64,000 nucleotides of DNA, from contig JASAND010004045.1 in NCBI GenBank assembly GCA_030248195.1, forward strand, positions 16,293 to 80,292. Direction: 5' to 3'. The stretch comes from Trissonchulus latispiculum (lineage: Eukaryota > Nematoda > Enoplea > Enoplida > Ironidae). The position numbers and the translations under genes were made by a program. The notes beneath the pieces are model-generated. The model saw nothing but the letters and a program-made list of their open reading frames with translations, was not told the DNA's origin and did no database searches. Shown here in pieces: positions 46,201-56,574 of the stretch; position 1 is the stretch's first letter, and the number at the start of each line of letters is the position of its first letter.

Positions 46201-48362
46201 ATGCAGCACTTCTGCAGTTTACTAAATTCTGACCAAAAAATGTAGAAAGCGAAATTGTTTTCTTTATATTATCTCAAAAACGCTTCAAGATACATACCAC
46301 AAAGTATATATTTTCTGAGCCGGACTGATGAGATCTTTCTTTTTGTGAAAAAAATTTTTTTGAAATTTCTCGTGCGATTTCGTATGGCGCCGCTTTTATA
46401 CATATGTCCAGAAAGATTGGTACATGGTTCTACCGCGAGTTTTTTAGGAAAATTTTCCCCTTGTCTGAAAGTCCTACACAGCAAATTTCAACTTTTTTGG
46501 TTAAAAATTGCGTGAGTTATTCCGTTTTTTCGATTTCCAAAATCCTTTGGTCTTTGCCACTTTTTCGACTTTGACTGGCTACTACTCGTGACTCGATTCA
46601 GTGGAATAATTTTCGATTAGATTTTGAGGACCGCCTAGGCGTCAGCTTTGATCTGATATATGTGGTATTTCAAAATTTGAAAGTCGATTTTTGCGAAAAT
46701 ACCACTTTTTGACCCAAAATTTCGGCATAGCGATTCTAGCAAAAGTGAGTAAAATAGCATAATCCTAAAGTTTAATCTGAGCTGAATCCAACGATATAAA
46801 CTTATCGTGGCTACGACGTATATTGCGCCAGCAATGAATTTTTAAACAATTTCCCTTATTTCAGCTGGTTTTTGGCTGTCTTTGATGTGCCGCCTTGAGT
46901 TCCTGAGCCAGTGTCAACTACCAAAAACCAGCTGAAATAAGGGAAATTGTTTAAAAATTCATTGCTGGCGCAATATAGATCATAGCTGCGAAAACTTTAT
47001 ATCGTTGGATACAGCTCAGATTGAACTTTATGATTGTGCTATTTTTCCTCACTTTTGTTAGAATCGCTATGCCGAAATTTTGGGTCAAAAAGTGGTATTT
47101 TTCGAAAAAATCGACTTTCAAATTTTGAAATACCACATAATATTTCAGTTCACAGCTGACGCCTAGGCGGTCCTGAAAATCTAATCGAAAAATTTTTCTA
47201 CTGAGCGAGTCAGGAGTAGTAGCCAGTCAAAGTCGAAAAAGCGGCAAAGATCAAAGGATTTTGAAAATCGAAAAAATGGAATAAAATCTAATCGAAAAAT
47301 TTTTCTACTGAGCGAGTCATGAGTAGTAGCCAGTGAAAGTCGAAAAAGCGGCAAAGATCAAAGGATTTTGAAAATCGAAAAAATGGAATAAAATCTAATC
47401 GAAAAATTTTTCTACTGAGCGAGTCAGGAGTAGTAGCCAGTCAAAGTCGAAAAAGCGGCAAAGATCAAAGGATTTTGAAAATCGAAAAAATGGAATAAAA
47501 TCTAATCGAAAAATTTTTCTACTGAGCGAGTCATGAGTAGTAGCCAGTGAAAGTCGAAAAAGCGGCAAAGATCAAAGGATTTTGAAAATCGAAAAAATGG
47601 AATAAAATCTAATCGAAAAATTTTTCTACTGAGCGAGTCAGGAGTAGTAGCCAGTCAAAGTCGAAAAAGCGGCAAAGATCAAAGGATTTTGAAAATCGAA
47701 AAAATGGAATAAAATCTAATCGAAAAATTTTTCTACTGAGCGAGTCATGAGTAGTAGCCAGTGAAAGTCGAAAAAGCGGCAAAGATCAAAGGATTTTGAA
47801 AATCGAAAAAATGGACTAATTCACGCAATTTCCAACCAAAAAAAGTTGAAATTTGCTGTGTATGACTTTCAGAAAAGGAGAAAATTCTCCTGAAAAATTG
47901 GCGGTAGTACCATGTACCAATCTTTCTGGACATATAAAAGCGTCGCCCTTTGAAAAAAATTCAAAAAATTTTCACGGAAAGAACGATTTCGGCAGTCCGG
48001 TTCAGAAAACATATATATACTTTGTGGTAGGTATCTTGAAGCGTTTTGGAGATATAAAGAAAACAATTTCGCTTTCTGCATTTTTTGGTCAGACTTTTAG
48101 AGTCTTATTCCGCAGCTGAAATCCATAATTTTAACGGTAGTTATTTTCTGAATTTTTCCAGTCTTTATCATTTATGTTATGGCATTTTAAAATTTCTTTC
48201 CAGGACGAAGAACGCCTACAGATGCTGGAGGAAAAGCGAAGGCTGGAAGAGGAACGAAACGGCCTGCGAAAGGAGATGGACCGGATGAAACGAGAAGAGC
48301 AGTCTGTGATTCTGAACAAGGGCGGCGCCCGGCCCAAACTCTCCATTAAACTGGGCAGATGA
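40465..48362 (+). CDS. ARGLU1: ARGLU1-like arginine/glutamate-rich nuclear protein
   Basis: Coding exons 40465-40586, 43268-43366, 43994-44219, 45357-45440 and 48204-48362; all junctions GT-AG and in frame, 229 aa against about 270 in vertebrates. The start chosen gives MGSRSRSRDRG, like other family members; an ATG three bases upstream is also possible. Residues 1-41 are an Arg/Ser-rich region, 42-70 acidic and Ser-rich (SDSDMSSIESGSENE), 73-210 a long charged coiled coil, and the end SVILNKGGARPKLSIKLGR is the conserved ARGLU1 tail. Family members act in the nucleus in pre-mRNA splicing and as transcription co-regulators with Mediator. Introns carry a 163-bp tandem repeat, a TA repeat and a foldback element. 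The first clear AATAAA after the stop is at 49387. The last exon is duplicated, broken, at 61526-61684. Confidence 0.88.
41100..41520. repeat. C/G homopolymer tract in ARGLU1 intron 1
   Basis: Alternating runs of 7-12 G or C (for example 41127-41155, 41430-41495) with short AT words, and a TTCCGGCTTCGCCGGA hairpin at about 41290-41305. The tract resembles the dispersed G/C-run repeats at 28-38 kb. No coding potential. Confidence 0.5.
42150..42600 (+). repeat. 163-bp tandem repeat in ARGLU1 intron 1
   Basis: The word TTGCTGGGCTGG or its variant starts at 42216, 42379 and 42542, an exact 163-bp period, with CCAGCTCATTTCCGG recurring between. About 2.5 units, 10-20 per cent diverged. It is followed at 42600-42840 by a separate ~145-bp duplication (TTTTTCAAAAGTGGTCAA twice). 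Confidence 0.7.
42985..43068 (+). other. Candidate alternative (poison) exon in ARGLU1 intron 1
   Basis: A strong pyrimidine tract and CATTGCAG acceptor precede 42985 and a GTGAGC donor follows 43068. Joined to exon 1 in its phase, the frame would meet TAA at the tenth codon after the junction, so inclusion would truncate the protein and probably trigger decay. Vertebrate ARGLU1 is known to be tuned by a conserved alternative exon of this kind, though in another intron. This is a prediction only; a strong acceptor can occur by chance. Confidence 0.3.
43141..43212. repeat. (TA)n microsatellite
   Basis: About 70 bases of almost pure alternating TA in ARGLU1 intron 1, 55 bases before the exon 2 acceptor. 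It can form cruciform DNA and is a likely length polymorphism or assembly weak point. Confidence 0.9.
46228..48093. repeat. Foldback element in ARGLU1 intron 4, with expanded right arm
   Basis: Ends TCTGACCAAAAAATG and its complement at 48079-48093; the arms run inwards to a centre near 46890. The right arm is longer because a 107-bp segment is repeated six times (47181-47816). Same family as 2072-3194. Confidence 0.75.
47181..47816 (+). repeat. Six-copy 107-bp tandem array with alternating variants (214-bp higher-order unit)
   Basis: The word CTGAGCGAGT starts at 47201, 47308, 47415, 47522, 47629 and 47736, a constant 107 bp. Copies 1, 3 and 5 read CAGGAGTAG..CAGTCAAAG; copies 2, 4 and 6 read CATGAGTAG..CAGTGAAAG. 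The array therefore grew by duplication of a 214-bp pair. Confidence 0.92.
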
Positions 48363-48999
48363 GGACTAACTACTGCCGTCAAATTTTTTTATTTAAGTTC
48401 TTTCCCCCCCCCACCCTGGGTGTGGTCCTGAGAAGAAGTGGAAGTGGGGGGTCACGTCCCCCCCCGTTTGTCGTTTTCTGTTGGCTACTTCCTCTCGGTT
48501 GGTCTCTCTCTCTCTCGTGCAGTCAATTGCAAGTTTTCGTAATCAACCCGAAATTGTTTGCGTACCTTTTGGATTTTGGTTGATTTGAATATTATTTGTA
48601 ACCATTTTTGATAGAATCTGTAAAATCTGTAAAAAAAACAGATGCTTTCATACAAACCTTCGGTTTTTACTGCGAAATTATCTTCTGAATTGGAAGGATT
48701 AATTTTTGATGCATTTCTACAATTTTATTCAATTGCTGTAACCATTGCAATAACTTTCCGTCCGAAAGTTTGTCGAGGTCTAATTTGCCGAGGAAGTCCA
48801 ATCATGGAAGGGGGATTAGCGAATTCGTTAATCCCCCAGAATCCCGCTTCGAGGTGATGTTGAACTGTTGATTACGTACGTGTGTATTTACTTGTATATT
48901 TTTTGAATTTTTATCAGTAAAATACTGACTGACTTATGTTATTGCGTTTGACGATACCTATCTATACCCTTTAAAAATAGTCATTATTGAGAAAAGGAA
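48363..48999 (+). other. Probable ARGLU1 3' untranslated region
   Basis: Follows the stop codon; has a C-run and a CT-rich stretch (48500-48520). No poly(A) signal was noticed before AATAAA at 49387, so the untranslated region may extend through the hairpin at 49000-49290. Confidence 0.4.
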
Positions 49000-49290
49000 A
49001 CTATCAATACATGGATACCCAGAAATCTGACCAACCTTAATCACGCGACCGGTTTCTAGAGCGATGTGGTCCCTTTGTCAGGCGACTCCTGCCTCTTACT
49101 CGCTGCAAACGGTCCTCGTTCCGAACGTGCCCCCGTCCCTCCAAGAAGTGCCCAGCATACCCCCCCCCAGGAACGTTTGCAGCGAGTGATAGCCAGGAGT
49201 CGCCTGACGAAAGGACCACACCGGTCACGAAACCGGTCGCGTGATTAAGGTTGGTCAGATTTCTGAGTGTCCACGTTTTGATAGTTTCCT
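49000..49290. repeat. Near-palindromic hairpin element
   Basis: GGAAACTATCAA at 48997-49008 is answered by TTGATAGTTTCC near 49278-49289. Inside, AACCTTAATCACGCGACCGG and CCGGTCGCGTGATTAAGG mirror each other, as do GGCGACTCCTG..CTCGCTGCAAACG words. Almost the whole 290 bp can fold on itself. A copy lies in the right arm at 60600-60860. Confidence 0.8.
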
Positions 49291-50574
49291 ATTCTTATTG
49301 ATATTCCCCGTGGATCCGTGGACTGGTGTCTGTTTTGACTCTTTATTGTTCTGATATTGTGGTCATTATGTAATTCTGTGTTTTCCAATAAATTCAGTAG
49401 TTCGTTGCACACTCTTAGCTATTTTGCTTTTCTCGTTTACTGTTTGGTGGTTGTTCGATTAAATACTGTTTCATTGTTCTTTTAATATGTGTATGTGTTT
49501 CCTTCTGTGTCGTGAATTTAGTTTGTGTAAATAAACACTGAGCTTAACCCGTAGTTGGATAGGTGTTTTCGTATTCCAGCAGTATTTTCAAGAATAGTAT
49601 GATGATAAGCTGGGGTTTGTTGTACTGGTGGGGTAGGGTTGGCCACCAATTCAAGCTTTTACAAGATTAATATTTCAATAAAAGGTAACTCGTATCGGAG
49701 CTGTCTCGTTATATAAATTATTGGAAGCCGACTTCACTAGAGCACTGTCTAGTAGAACTTGATCTCGGGGCTAACTTTGACAGGCAGCTTAGCTTTATAG
49801 ACCGTGGTTCTATAAGAAAGTCTCATACCAAGATAAAAGTAGAACCCAGGAATCCTCAACAAAAGGTTCTCAAGTTTTTCATGCGTCTGTATCCGGGGCC
49901 TGTTGCATAATTCAGTAGTCTAATAGTAGTTCATAGGTTGTTAATTTACATGTAAAAAGTAATTTTTTACACCTGTTTTTAACTGTAAAAAAAGTGTAAA
50001 AATGTCTCGATGCCAAATTCATTTCCAGGTTCTACTACGTGGTGTGAGATGGTTGCTTTAGAAATTGGAAAAGTTAACGTTTAAGCAAAGCGAAGTTAAA
50101 GAGAACTTGAAAAGGAGATAAGCGGATAAGGCACGTGTTACGGGGGGCCATCGATTTCCTGGCAGCAGCTGACAAAAAGAATGGACCTTTACGACGGCCG
50201 CTTCCTCCGGCAGGTTTCCGCGCGGAATGTGTCATTGCAGATTTGGAGTGGGGGGAAATTTCCACGACTTGGATCTCTTGACCACTGACAGCTTCCTGAT
50301 GTGCCATATGACTGGTGTTTTTGGATCAATCAAAAACAAAAGTCCAGCTCCATAGGTATGTCTGTCCATACGGTAACAAGTATCCAGGAAATACAGGTTG
50401 GTACTTTTCAGTCGAAAAGGTTTTTGTAAGTATTGTTCTGATTTAAGCAGTTGCGAAATTCCGGAGTCTTAAGGCACGGTCCGCGGCGATTCCACTGAAG
50501 TGGTTTCTGCGTAGACGTTTTGCTTGTGTAATTGAAGTGGGTGATTCCGACGCATCAATATTTACTTATTTACT
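49291..50574. other. Left-arm sequence without firm genes
   Basis: Contains AATAAA at 49387 and TAAATAAAC near 49527. A minus-strand ORF at 50074-50307 has a counterpart in the right arm (59571-59825, plus strand), but it shows no known domain. Confidence 0.35.
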
Positions 50575-50902
50575 TTAAAATTTAGTCAAAGAAGCGGACT
50601 TTTCTTCTTTCCTATCTTCAGACTCGGCTCTCACCCTTCGAACCTTGCTTCTGCAGCCTTTTTTGTCCCCAGGCTTTCCTAGTAGGCCTAGCTTGGTTTC
50701 AGCCTTAGTCACTTGAGGTATGCGCGGGGCAAACGGTGTTGCTGACAGTGAACGTCGTTTGCCTTGGGTGTGACTGCGGCCATTGGCCAATAACCGTACA
50801 CCGACTTGGCTTGGGGATCACATTTTCTATCCGTGGTCTTCGCTTCTCCGCTTCTTGTCCACTTTCAAAGGACTGCGGAGAGCAACACCGTATAGGCCTC
50901 AT
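50575..50902 (-). other. Paired ORF region, unrecognised (left arm)
   Basis: The minus strand encodes a lysine-rich end, TKAETKLGLLGKPGDKKG, then RRVRAESEDRKEEKSASL and a stop at 50575-50577. The same peptide is present in the right arm ending at 59322. Upstream, the two arms differ by small frame-changing indels, so either this is not coding or at least one copy is broken. No family recognised. Confidence 0.25.
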
Positions 50903-51311
50903 GTAGTGCCTTGCCTTGTTGGTGGATGAGTCCGTAGCAAAAAATTCATTTCCTCTGTACCCCAGTTAATGATTGGCTCGTTATTCAACTGTCAAAATGG
51001 ATGAGTATTGACCAAGAACTTGCGATATAGCAAAAGAAGTATAGAAAGTGCAATTTGCATTATTGAAATCAGAAAATCAAGAGCATTTTCAAATTATTTA
51101 ATTTCAGAATTTTCAAAAATTTCTATTCCAAGTTTCAAAATTTTCAAATAACGAGATTGTTCGGTTTATTAAAATCTGTCAGAGCATTGTTTGGTGTTTT
51201 AGAGTTCAGAAATTATTTTGGCTGTGAAATGTTTGATTCTGAAATATATGTTCCATTATGGCTTAGGATTAATTGGACAACTCTTTAAATTTTATTGACT
51301 GAGATGTTCAC
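50903..51311. other. Left-arm AT-rich DNA
   Basis: No ORF or repeat end recognised other than the pairing with the right arm (about 58600-58990). Confidence 0.4.
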
Positions 51312-51315
51312 TTAA

Positions 51316-52298
51316 GGTGGTGATTCCTTTTGGAGACATCAACTTTGAACCCTTATTACTTATTCACTACTTGGAGTTAAGACACCATTTTTATATCAAA
51401 ATGGAGCTTAAGATTTTCTCTTTTTAGTGAATGCAATGAAACTAACCTCAGTTTTCGGAAACTATTTCACTGGATTTTCGAAGTACTTTAATTTTCCAGA
51501 TTTTTTGCACACTAAAGTAAATTTTTTCGTGAGGCATCGGCTACAGCATTCGATTCCACTATCAAATAGCTGGGGACCCTTTTTTAATTATCATTAAATC
51601 ACTCTTCGTTGTGAAGAAATTGGCTAAAATGTTTGCGCAACCTGGATTTGGCCTACTTTTCCCAACTTTAGCAAGCGGCCACTTTAGCTACAAAGCAGCA
51701 ATCGGGGCAACTAAAAAAGGGTCCCTGGGTATTTTTGTGTAAAACATGTCTAGTAAGTTTCAACCCTCTAGCTTGCATAGTAAATGCTCCACAATCGCTG
51801 AAAAAAATTTGGTCATGTTTTTGCAAAAACTACATTTTCTATGATAGCAGCTCACGGGATAGCAGTTGGAAGATTATCATGCCTCGGATGATCAGCCTCA
51901 ACGAGATCTTCAAATCGACACCCTTAGTTTAATTTTACGGCTTGCGTAGCTCAAGAAATCTTGGATTATTTGATTTCTGCAAAAATGACAAGTTTTCAAC
52001 GCCAAAATAAGAAAATCGGCTATATCTCAAGCTAGAGAAGAGCTAGAAAGTTGCTTCCAAAAGCAAAAATGTAGAACTCAACGAGATCTTTCAACTGAGT
52101 ATAGTCATAACTATGCAGCTGCTGCTCAACTATAAAAAATTGGCAAAAACCGGCCTGAACGGAAATCTCGAAATTTTGAAGCGGGATTGCGCGGAGGGTG
52201 CTAGAACACCAAATGAACTTATTTTGGAAGGTTTCATCAAATTTCATCTTGGTTTGAGCCGTCAACCAACAATATGTGCCCAAAAGGAATCACCACCT
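51316..52298. mobile_element. TTAA-flanked DNA element, GGTGGTGATTCC subfamily (left arm)
   Basis: TTAA at 51312-51315 and 52299-52302, terminal repeats GGTGGTGATTCCTTTTGG and CAAAAGGAATCACCACC. It is about 983 bp and non-coding, related at the ends to the GGTGCTGGTATCC family but with a different interior. Present inverted in the other arm, so it predates the inverted duplication. Confidence 0.8.
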
Positions 52299-52302
52299 TA
52301 AA

Positions 52303-53005
52303 GAACCCATCTTGCAGGATTTCTAAATTTTCAACTAAAGGAAACAATCCTCTCAGTAGGTTATCTGGCACGAGATTCAATCGCAACTGACTTACAGTCG
52401 GCAATTTATTAATCGAAAATGAATTCTCAAAAATTCCTCAACATTGTCCAACCAACGTCTTTACTTTTAACGTCATTTTTTACTTGATGAAATAAAATAC
52501 TTCTAAGGTGAGTTTCATGTACTGAAACAAAACCTGTCTGCAATGTATACTATATATACTTGAAACACTATTTTTCACAGTCAACGGTATATGTAGCTGT
52601 GAAAACGTTTAAAAAAGTGTAAAAAATTCCGAAAAGTAGTGTTAAAAAAGTTAAAAATATGTAAAAATCTAGAGTTAAAAAGTGGTGTTAAAAAGTGTAA
52701 AAAACCTGTTAAAAGTCGAAAATTTTGCTACTGTTAATAACTGTAAAAATGTTTTTTAACATTTCTACTTTTTTACAATTTACGTCCATAACCCGAACAA
52801 CTCTATTTAACTGCATACGCTAAACGGTTTAGTGTATGTGATGGAAGTTTGGACGACCAGTAAATAAGTTGAATACATTTTCACAGCAGTCATGCAACGT
52901 TGCTGATCTAGGGGGCATTTTAGAGCATAGGCAGAATACAGAACCTTGGAAAAGCGGCCGTTTTTGGACTATGAAATAGTGATGTTTACGCTGACCTATT
53001 TAGTT
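52303..53005. other. Left-arm AT-rich DNA
   Basis: Contains repeated GTAAAAA/GTTAAAAAG words at 52600-52770. No gene; mirrored in the right arm at about 56905-57600. Confidence 0.4.
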
Positions 53006-53300
53006 TCAGTTTCAGTTTCAGTTTCAGCTCCACTTTCAGACAAGTTTCAGTTTCAGCTCAAAATTTGTTCTAGTTTCAGTTTCAGTTTCAGTTTCAGTTT
53101 CAGTTTCAGCTCGTAGTTTAGCTTAGTTTCAGTTTCAGTTTCAGCTCCAAATTTGTTGTAGTTTCACTATCAGTTTCAGTTTCAGCTCTGTCTAAAATTA
53201 GTTTCAGCTTTAGTTTCAGTTTCAGCTCCAAGTCTTTTATAGTTTTCAGTTTCAGCTCCAAGTCTTATAGTTTTCAGTTTCAGCTCTGTCTATAATGAGT
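53006..53300 (+). repeat. TTTCAG hexamer array at the inner end of the left arm
   Basis: Dozens of GTTTCA/TTTCAG hexamers, in runs of two to five, are separated by AGCTCCAAATTTGTT-type spacers, giving a higher-order pattern. The matching array in the right arm (about 56575-56905) is on the opposite strand and more degraded. Confidence 0.85.
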
Positions 53301-53628
53301 TTCAGCTTTTGTTATCCTCTATGTTATCTTTATGTTATGCTAATAAAATTAATTAGTTTCCGCCCCTAATTCTGAACTTTCACAATGCGTTCCACTGCTA
53401 TGCTAAGAGTACGTGGTGATTTTTCAACTTTAAGAACTAAAATGCATCTGCTTGCCATTCTTTTCCTCCTGCCCACACGATTTTCTTATATATTGTCCAC
53501 TTCCTGCCAAACGATTTCACATATTGAATTGATGACTACGACCCTTGATCTCTGATTGATCTCTGATTCATTTGATCTAATTTGATCTAATGATTCCTAG
53601 TGATATCTGTTTCCTTGTCTTCCATCAG

Positions 53629-53812
53629 TCACTGGTCCCCCAATTATCCTCGATATCACATCCAAAGATCTCCACCTCGAATTGTTCAACTATCCCAAGA
53701 TTTGTCCACACACATCTCCACCAACTACAATTTCCGGCAGCTAGAATACGATTTCCTTTTTCGGGATACAAGGCGGTGGTTCTACGAGCTCATTGGAATT
53801 TCTAAACGCTAA
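53629..53812 (+). CDS. Candidate terminal exon, unrecognised protein
   Basis: A TTCCATCAG acceptor precedes a frame that ends in TAA at 53810-53812. The end reads NYNFRQLEYDFLFRDTRR, then WFYELIGISKR, richer in aromatic and charged residues than typical spurious ORFs here. It lies in the spacer of the inverted duplication. No upstream exon or family was recognised, so it may be part of an old retroelement or chance. Confidence 0.25.
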
Positions 53813-54309
53813 GTTTTACCCTCATACAATTAATAGATTTTGTTTAGTTTTGTGAAGTCCACAGCTAATGACTTACAAAAATTATCAGTCTATATAAATA
53901 ATTAGATCTTTTTTGTCAAATTTTAGCTAGTTACATCATAAAAATTGGGTTTTCCGGTTCTGACAGCATAATGCTTGGTCGACTTGAACACAGGATATTC
54001 ATGACTTCAGTAATGCCACACATCAACAAATCGAGGCGTTAACCATTTTCCTTTCCCTACTGTTAGTTATTGTTCCAGCAGCATAAAAAGTGAAAGCCAT
54101 CGAGCATCAGCCACCTGCAGCAGTCTATGGGATTCTTTCTCTGCGTCTATCCTCTCACCGTGCCTTGCTACTTGAAGCGACTCAACCGTTTCGGTTACCA
54201 CCAAGAAGCTACTAACTGTGTAAAACCTAAAGAAAGAATGACTTCGCCCTTCCCCTTCCCTTTCTCCAAGCAAGAAGACCAGTTTTTGATTGTTAACCGT
54301 GTTACTGTA

Positions 54310-54690
54310 TAGTTCTATGCAATGTGTCTATTGCTTCGCTACCTATGGTCCACCGGACCAGCATATTGATTTTTGTTGTATGCTTCTGGTGCCAGCTGGC
54401 ACCGGACACTAGCAGTCCCCCCTTCCCGCCCATGTCAATTAATTGTCCGAGAGTTAAGGGGCGGCCGCCTTCGGGTGGAGCTGCCGAGGTGCGTTCATCA
54501 CATAGACGGTGATGGACAAATCTCCAGCCTTGGTACTCGCCTCGGGTAATTGTGAAGACGCCTTCGGATTCGACGAATTCGGTGTCAGCCAATCACCCTT
54601 CCCCAATAGTCAAAATTTAAAATTATTGTGGCTGACACTACTCCTAACCGGTGCACATCCAACTGGAGTGGGCGTATGGAAAAAAAACTT
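54310..54690 (+). mobile_element. SINE-like retroposon, relative of the 3.5-kb insertion
   Basis: Collinear with the 3' part of 3514-4791 read on its minus strand: GGTGCCAGCTGGCACCG, GGGGCGGCCGCCT, GGTGGAGCTGCCG, CGCCTCGGGTAAT, TTCGGTGTC, CTAACCGG and CCAACTGGAGTGGG in the same order, then GGAAAAAAAAC at the 3' end. Borders are approximate and no target duplication was resolved. No pol III box could be assigned with confidence. Confidence 0.6.
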
Positions 54691-55254
54691 TCACAATCTC
54701 ATTGGACATTTTTGTTTGCGACAGGCGAATTTTTGGTGTCTTAGTGAATTCTCTCTATAGATAATATCAAGAGCATGAAGCACAATATATAATACTAAAG
54801 TAACACCATTCAATCTTTCTCATTGGACACAAAATTATATTGCAGCAATCTAAAAGGGAAGAATTCATAGCAATTTAATTAACCCTAAATTGGGGTTCTT
54901 TTTAGTTGTTGGTGCTGGGCTCCTTGTCCTTATGTAATGATGTTATAAGAAATGTTGTCAATTACGTCGGGAAAATCTTAAAATGATTAGTTAATATTCT
55001 GAAAAAAGAAGTTGGAGATATGTAGATCAAATAAATATTCCATAGTACCAGTATTTTAACATTTTAATGCACTATTAAAATTGTACAAACGTTTTAGTGC
55101 AACATAACTCGTCACTCTGTTCTGTACAATTTTAGCAGTAAAAGCACTCACTAGTCAAACGTTTATATTTGTATATAAGGCTGGAATTTTACGTGCTGGG
55201 AACAGGACCCAGTTTTTGAGACACTCGTCTATGCTAAGCATGCATACGCTAGAG
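54691..55254. other. Spacer DNA without recognised features
   Basis: AT-rich spacer between the arms of the inverted duplication; no gene or repeat end seen. Confidence 0.4.
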
Positions 55255-55590
55255 CTGAAACCTAATTCAGTTTCAGCGAGAGCTGAAACTAGTTTCAGTT
55301 TCAGCGAGAGCTGAAGCTAGTTTCAGTCTTAGTGTGGAGCTGAAACTGTTTCAGTTTCAGTTTCAGCTCCAAAACTGTTCTAGTTTCAGTTTCAGTTTCA
55401 GCTCAAAAGCTATTTTAATTTCAGTTTCAGTGTCAGTTTCAGTTTCAGCTCTCACTTCGACTAAGTTTCAGTTTCAGTTTCAGCTCCAAATCTGTTATGG
55501 TTTCAGTTTCAGTTTCAGCAACTGAAACTGAAACATGTACAAGCTGAAACTAGGTTTCAGTTTCAGTTTCAGCTGCTGAAACAACACTAC
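55255..55590. repeat. TTTCAG hexamer array in the spacer, with strand switches
   Basis: GTTTCAG words on the plus strand alternate with CTGAAAC words (GAGAGCTGAAACTAGTTTCAG), so short inverted repeats occur inside the array. Confidence 0.85.
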
Positions 55591-55957
55591 TATGAAATAT
55601 GGGACCTGTAGTACTCTCTTATTCTGAACGGGGAACAATTACGAACAACTTCAGTCTCTTGTCAAGATAAAAGTCACTTGCAGATGCCTTTTGATTTTCT
55701 CGGAGCTTATTTCTTTAGGGGGTTCTTAATTTTTTGTTGAGATTATTGATCCGTAAATTTATTTATTTCAAAGTTTTGATGGGGGTTCTTAATCTAGTTT
55801 TAATATTTTCCACCGTAAACTTTCATACTACGTCCTACTGTACCCTAGAACGTCGTGTACCAATGTAGCCCTACTCAACCAAGCCACTTATAATAAAATC
55901 ATTTACTCTCAAAAATCAACAGACAACTTAAAAACAAAAAAACAGCAAAAACAATTT
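55591..55957. other. Spacer DNA, possible 3' flank of a minus-strand gene
   Basis: No ORF or repeat recognised. It lies just downstream of the candidate terminal exon at 55958-56101 on the minus strand and so may be its 3' untranslated region. Confidence 0.3.
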
Positions 55958-56101
55958 TCAAGAATCTGTCCTCAATTTTTTGGAAATGGGTTGGGTGTCT
56001 TCCGGGTCCGCCGTATCCAGAACACTAAATCCAGTGATATGAGGCTTCACCAACTCCATTTTCAATTTCTGATGCTGAACATTACTCGTGTCCACGGAAA
56101 G
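55958..56101 (-). CDS. Candidate terminal exon, unrecognised protein
   Basis: On the minus strand a GGCTGTTTCAG acceptor ends at 56102 and opens a phase-0 frame of 47 codons plus TGA (55958-55960). The peptide has ordinary globular-to-tail composition: QHQKLKMELVKPHITGFSVL, then DTADPEDTQPISKKLRTDS. It ends in a basic KKLR tail that could be a nuclear signal. It is the best protein-like frame in the spacer. Earlier exons would lie to the right, in the right arm or beyond, and were not found. I do not recognise the family. Confidence 0.45.
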   Translation of the reverse strand, partial: LSVDTSNVQHQKLKMELVKPHITGFSVLDTADPEDTQPISKKLRTDS

Positions 56102-56544
56102 CTGAAACAGCCAACGCAAAGAAAGAAATAAGTCTTGAAAAGTAAACACTCAAATAACTCAAAACACTACATTCAAATCAAAAGTCAAATCTAACCTATG
56201 CAAAACTGTAAAGCCGTGGTTACACTTCACAATCTTGTGACAACGCGATGTGACAACGGCAGTTGCCTGCCGTAGTTGTGAAGCGTGACAACTACTAGTT
56301 ACATGACGTGACAACTAAGATCGATGATAACGCCGACCAGACTTAACGCTATGTTAACTATCGCGTAGGAATCTTAATCTTACTAAAAGCCTGCAATTTC
56401 ATCACAATATGGACTCTTTGCAATGACATTATTACTTTCTCGTGTGTGCAGAGAAAAGTATTGCAAATCTAGCAAAGCTAAAAATCACCCTACGTGTAGC
56501 AAGCGTTGCTGCAAATATGCTTCAATATGCGCTGCTGCTGTAAT
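56102..56544. other. Spacer DNA adjoining the right arm
   Basis: A short stretch at 56210-56310 has repeated TTGTGACAAC/GTGACAAC words in both orientations. No gene seen. Confidence 0.4.
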
Positions 56545-56574
56545 TTTACTAGCATAACATAAAGATAGCAGTAG

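Larger units (their letters stand above)
45918..53355 (+). repeat. Large inverted duplication, left arm
   Basis: Reverse-complement match to 56545-64000; paired positions add to about 109,890-109,920 along the whole length. It includes the last ARGLU1 exon, the foldback element, the hairpin and a TTAA element. The outer border cannot be set because the partner arm runs off the window at 64000, so the arm may start before 45918. The arms differ by substitutions and many small indels. Confidence 0.9.

Noticed and set aside
47181..47816. CRISPR-like array
   Set aside because: Units are contiguous 107-bp tandem repeats with no unique spacers, in an animal intron.
49037..49248. Nearly identical ORFs on opposite strands at the hairpin
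   Set aside because: A palindrome gives similar translations on both strands; not evidence of coding.
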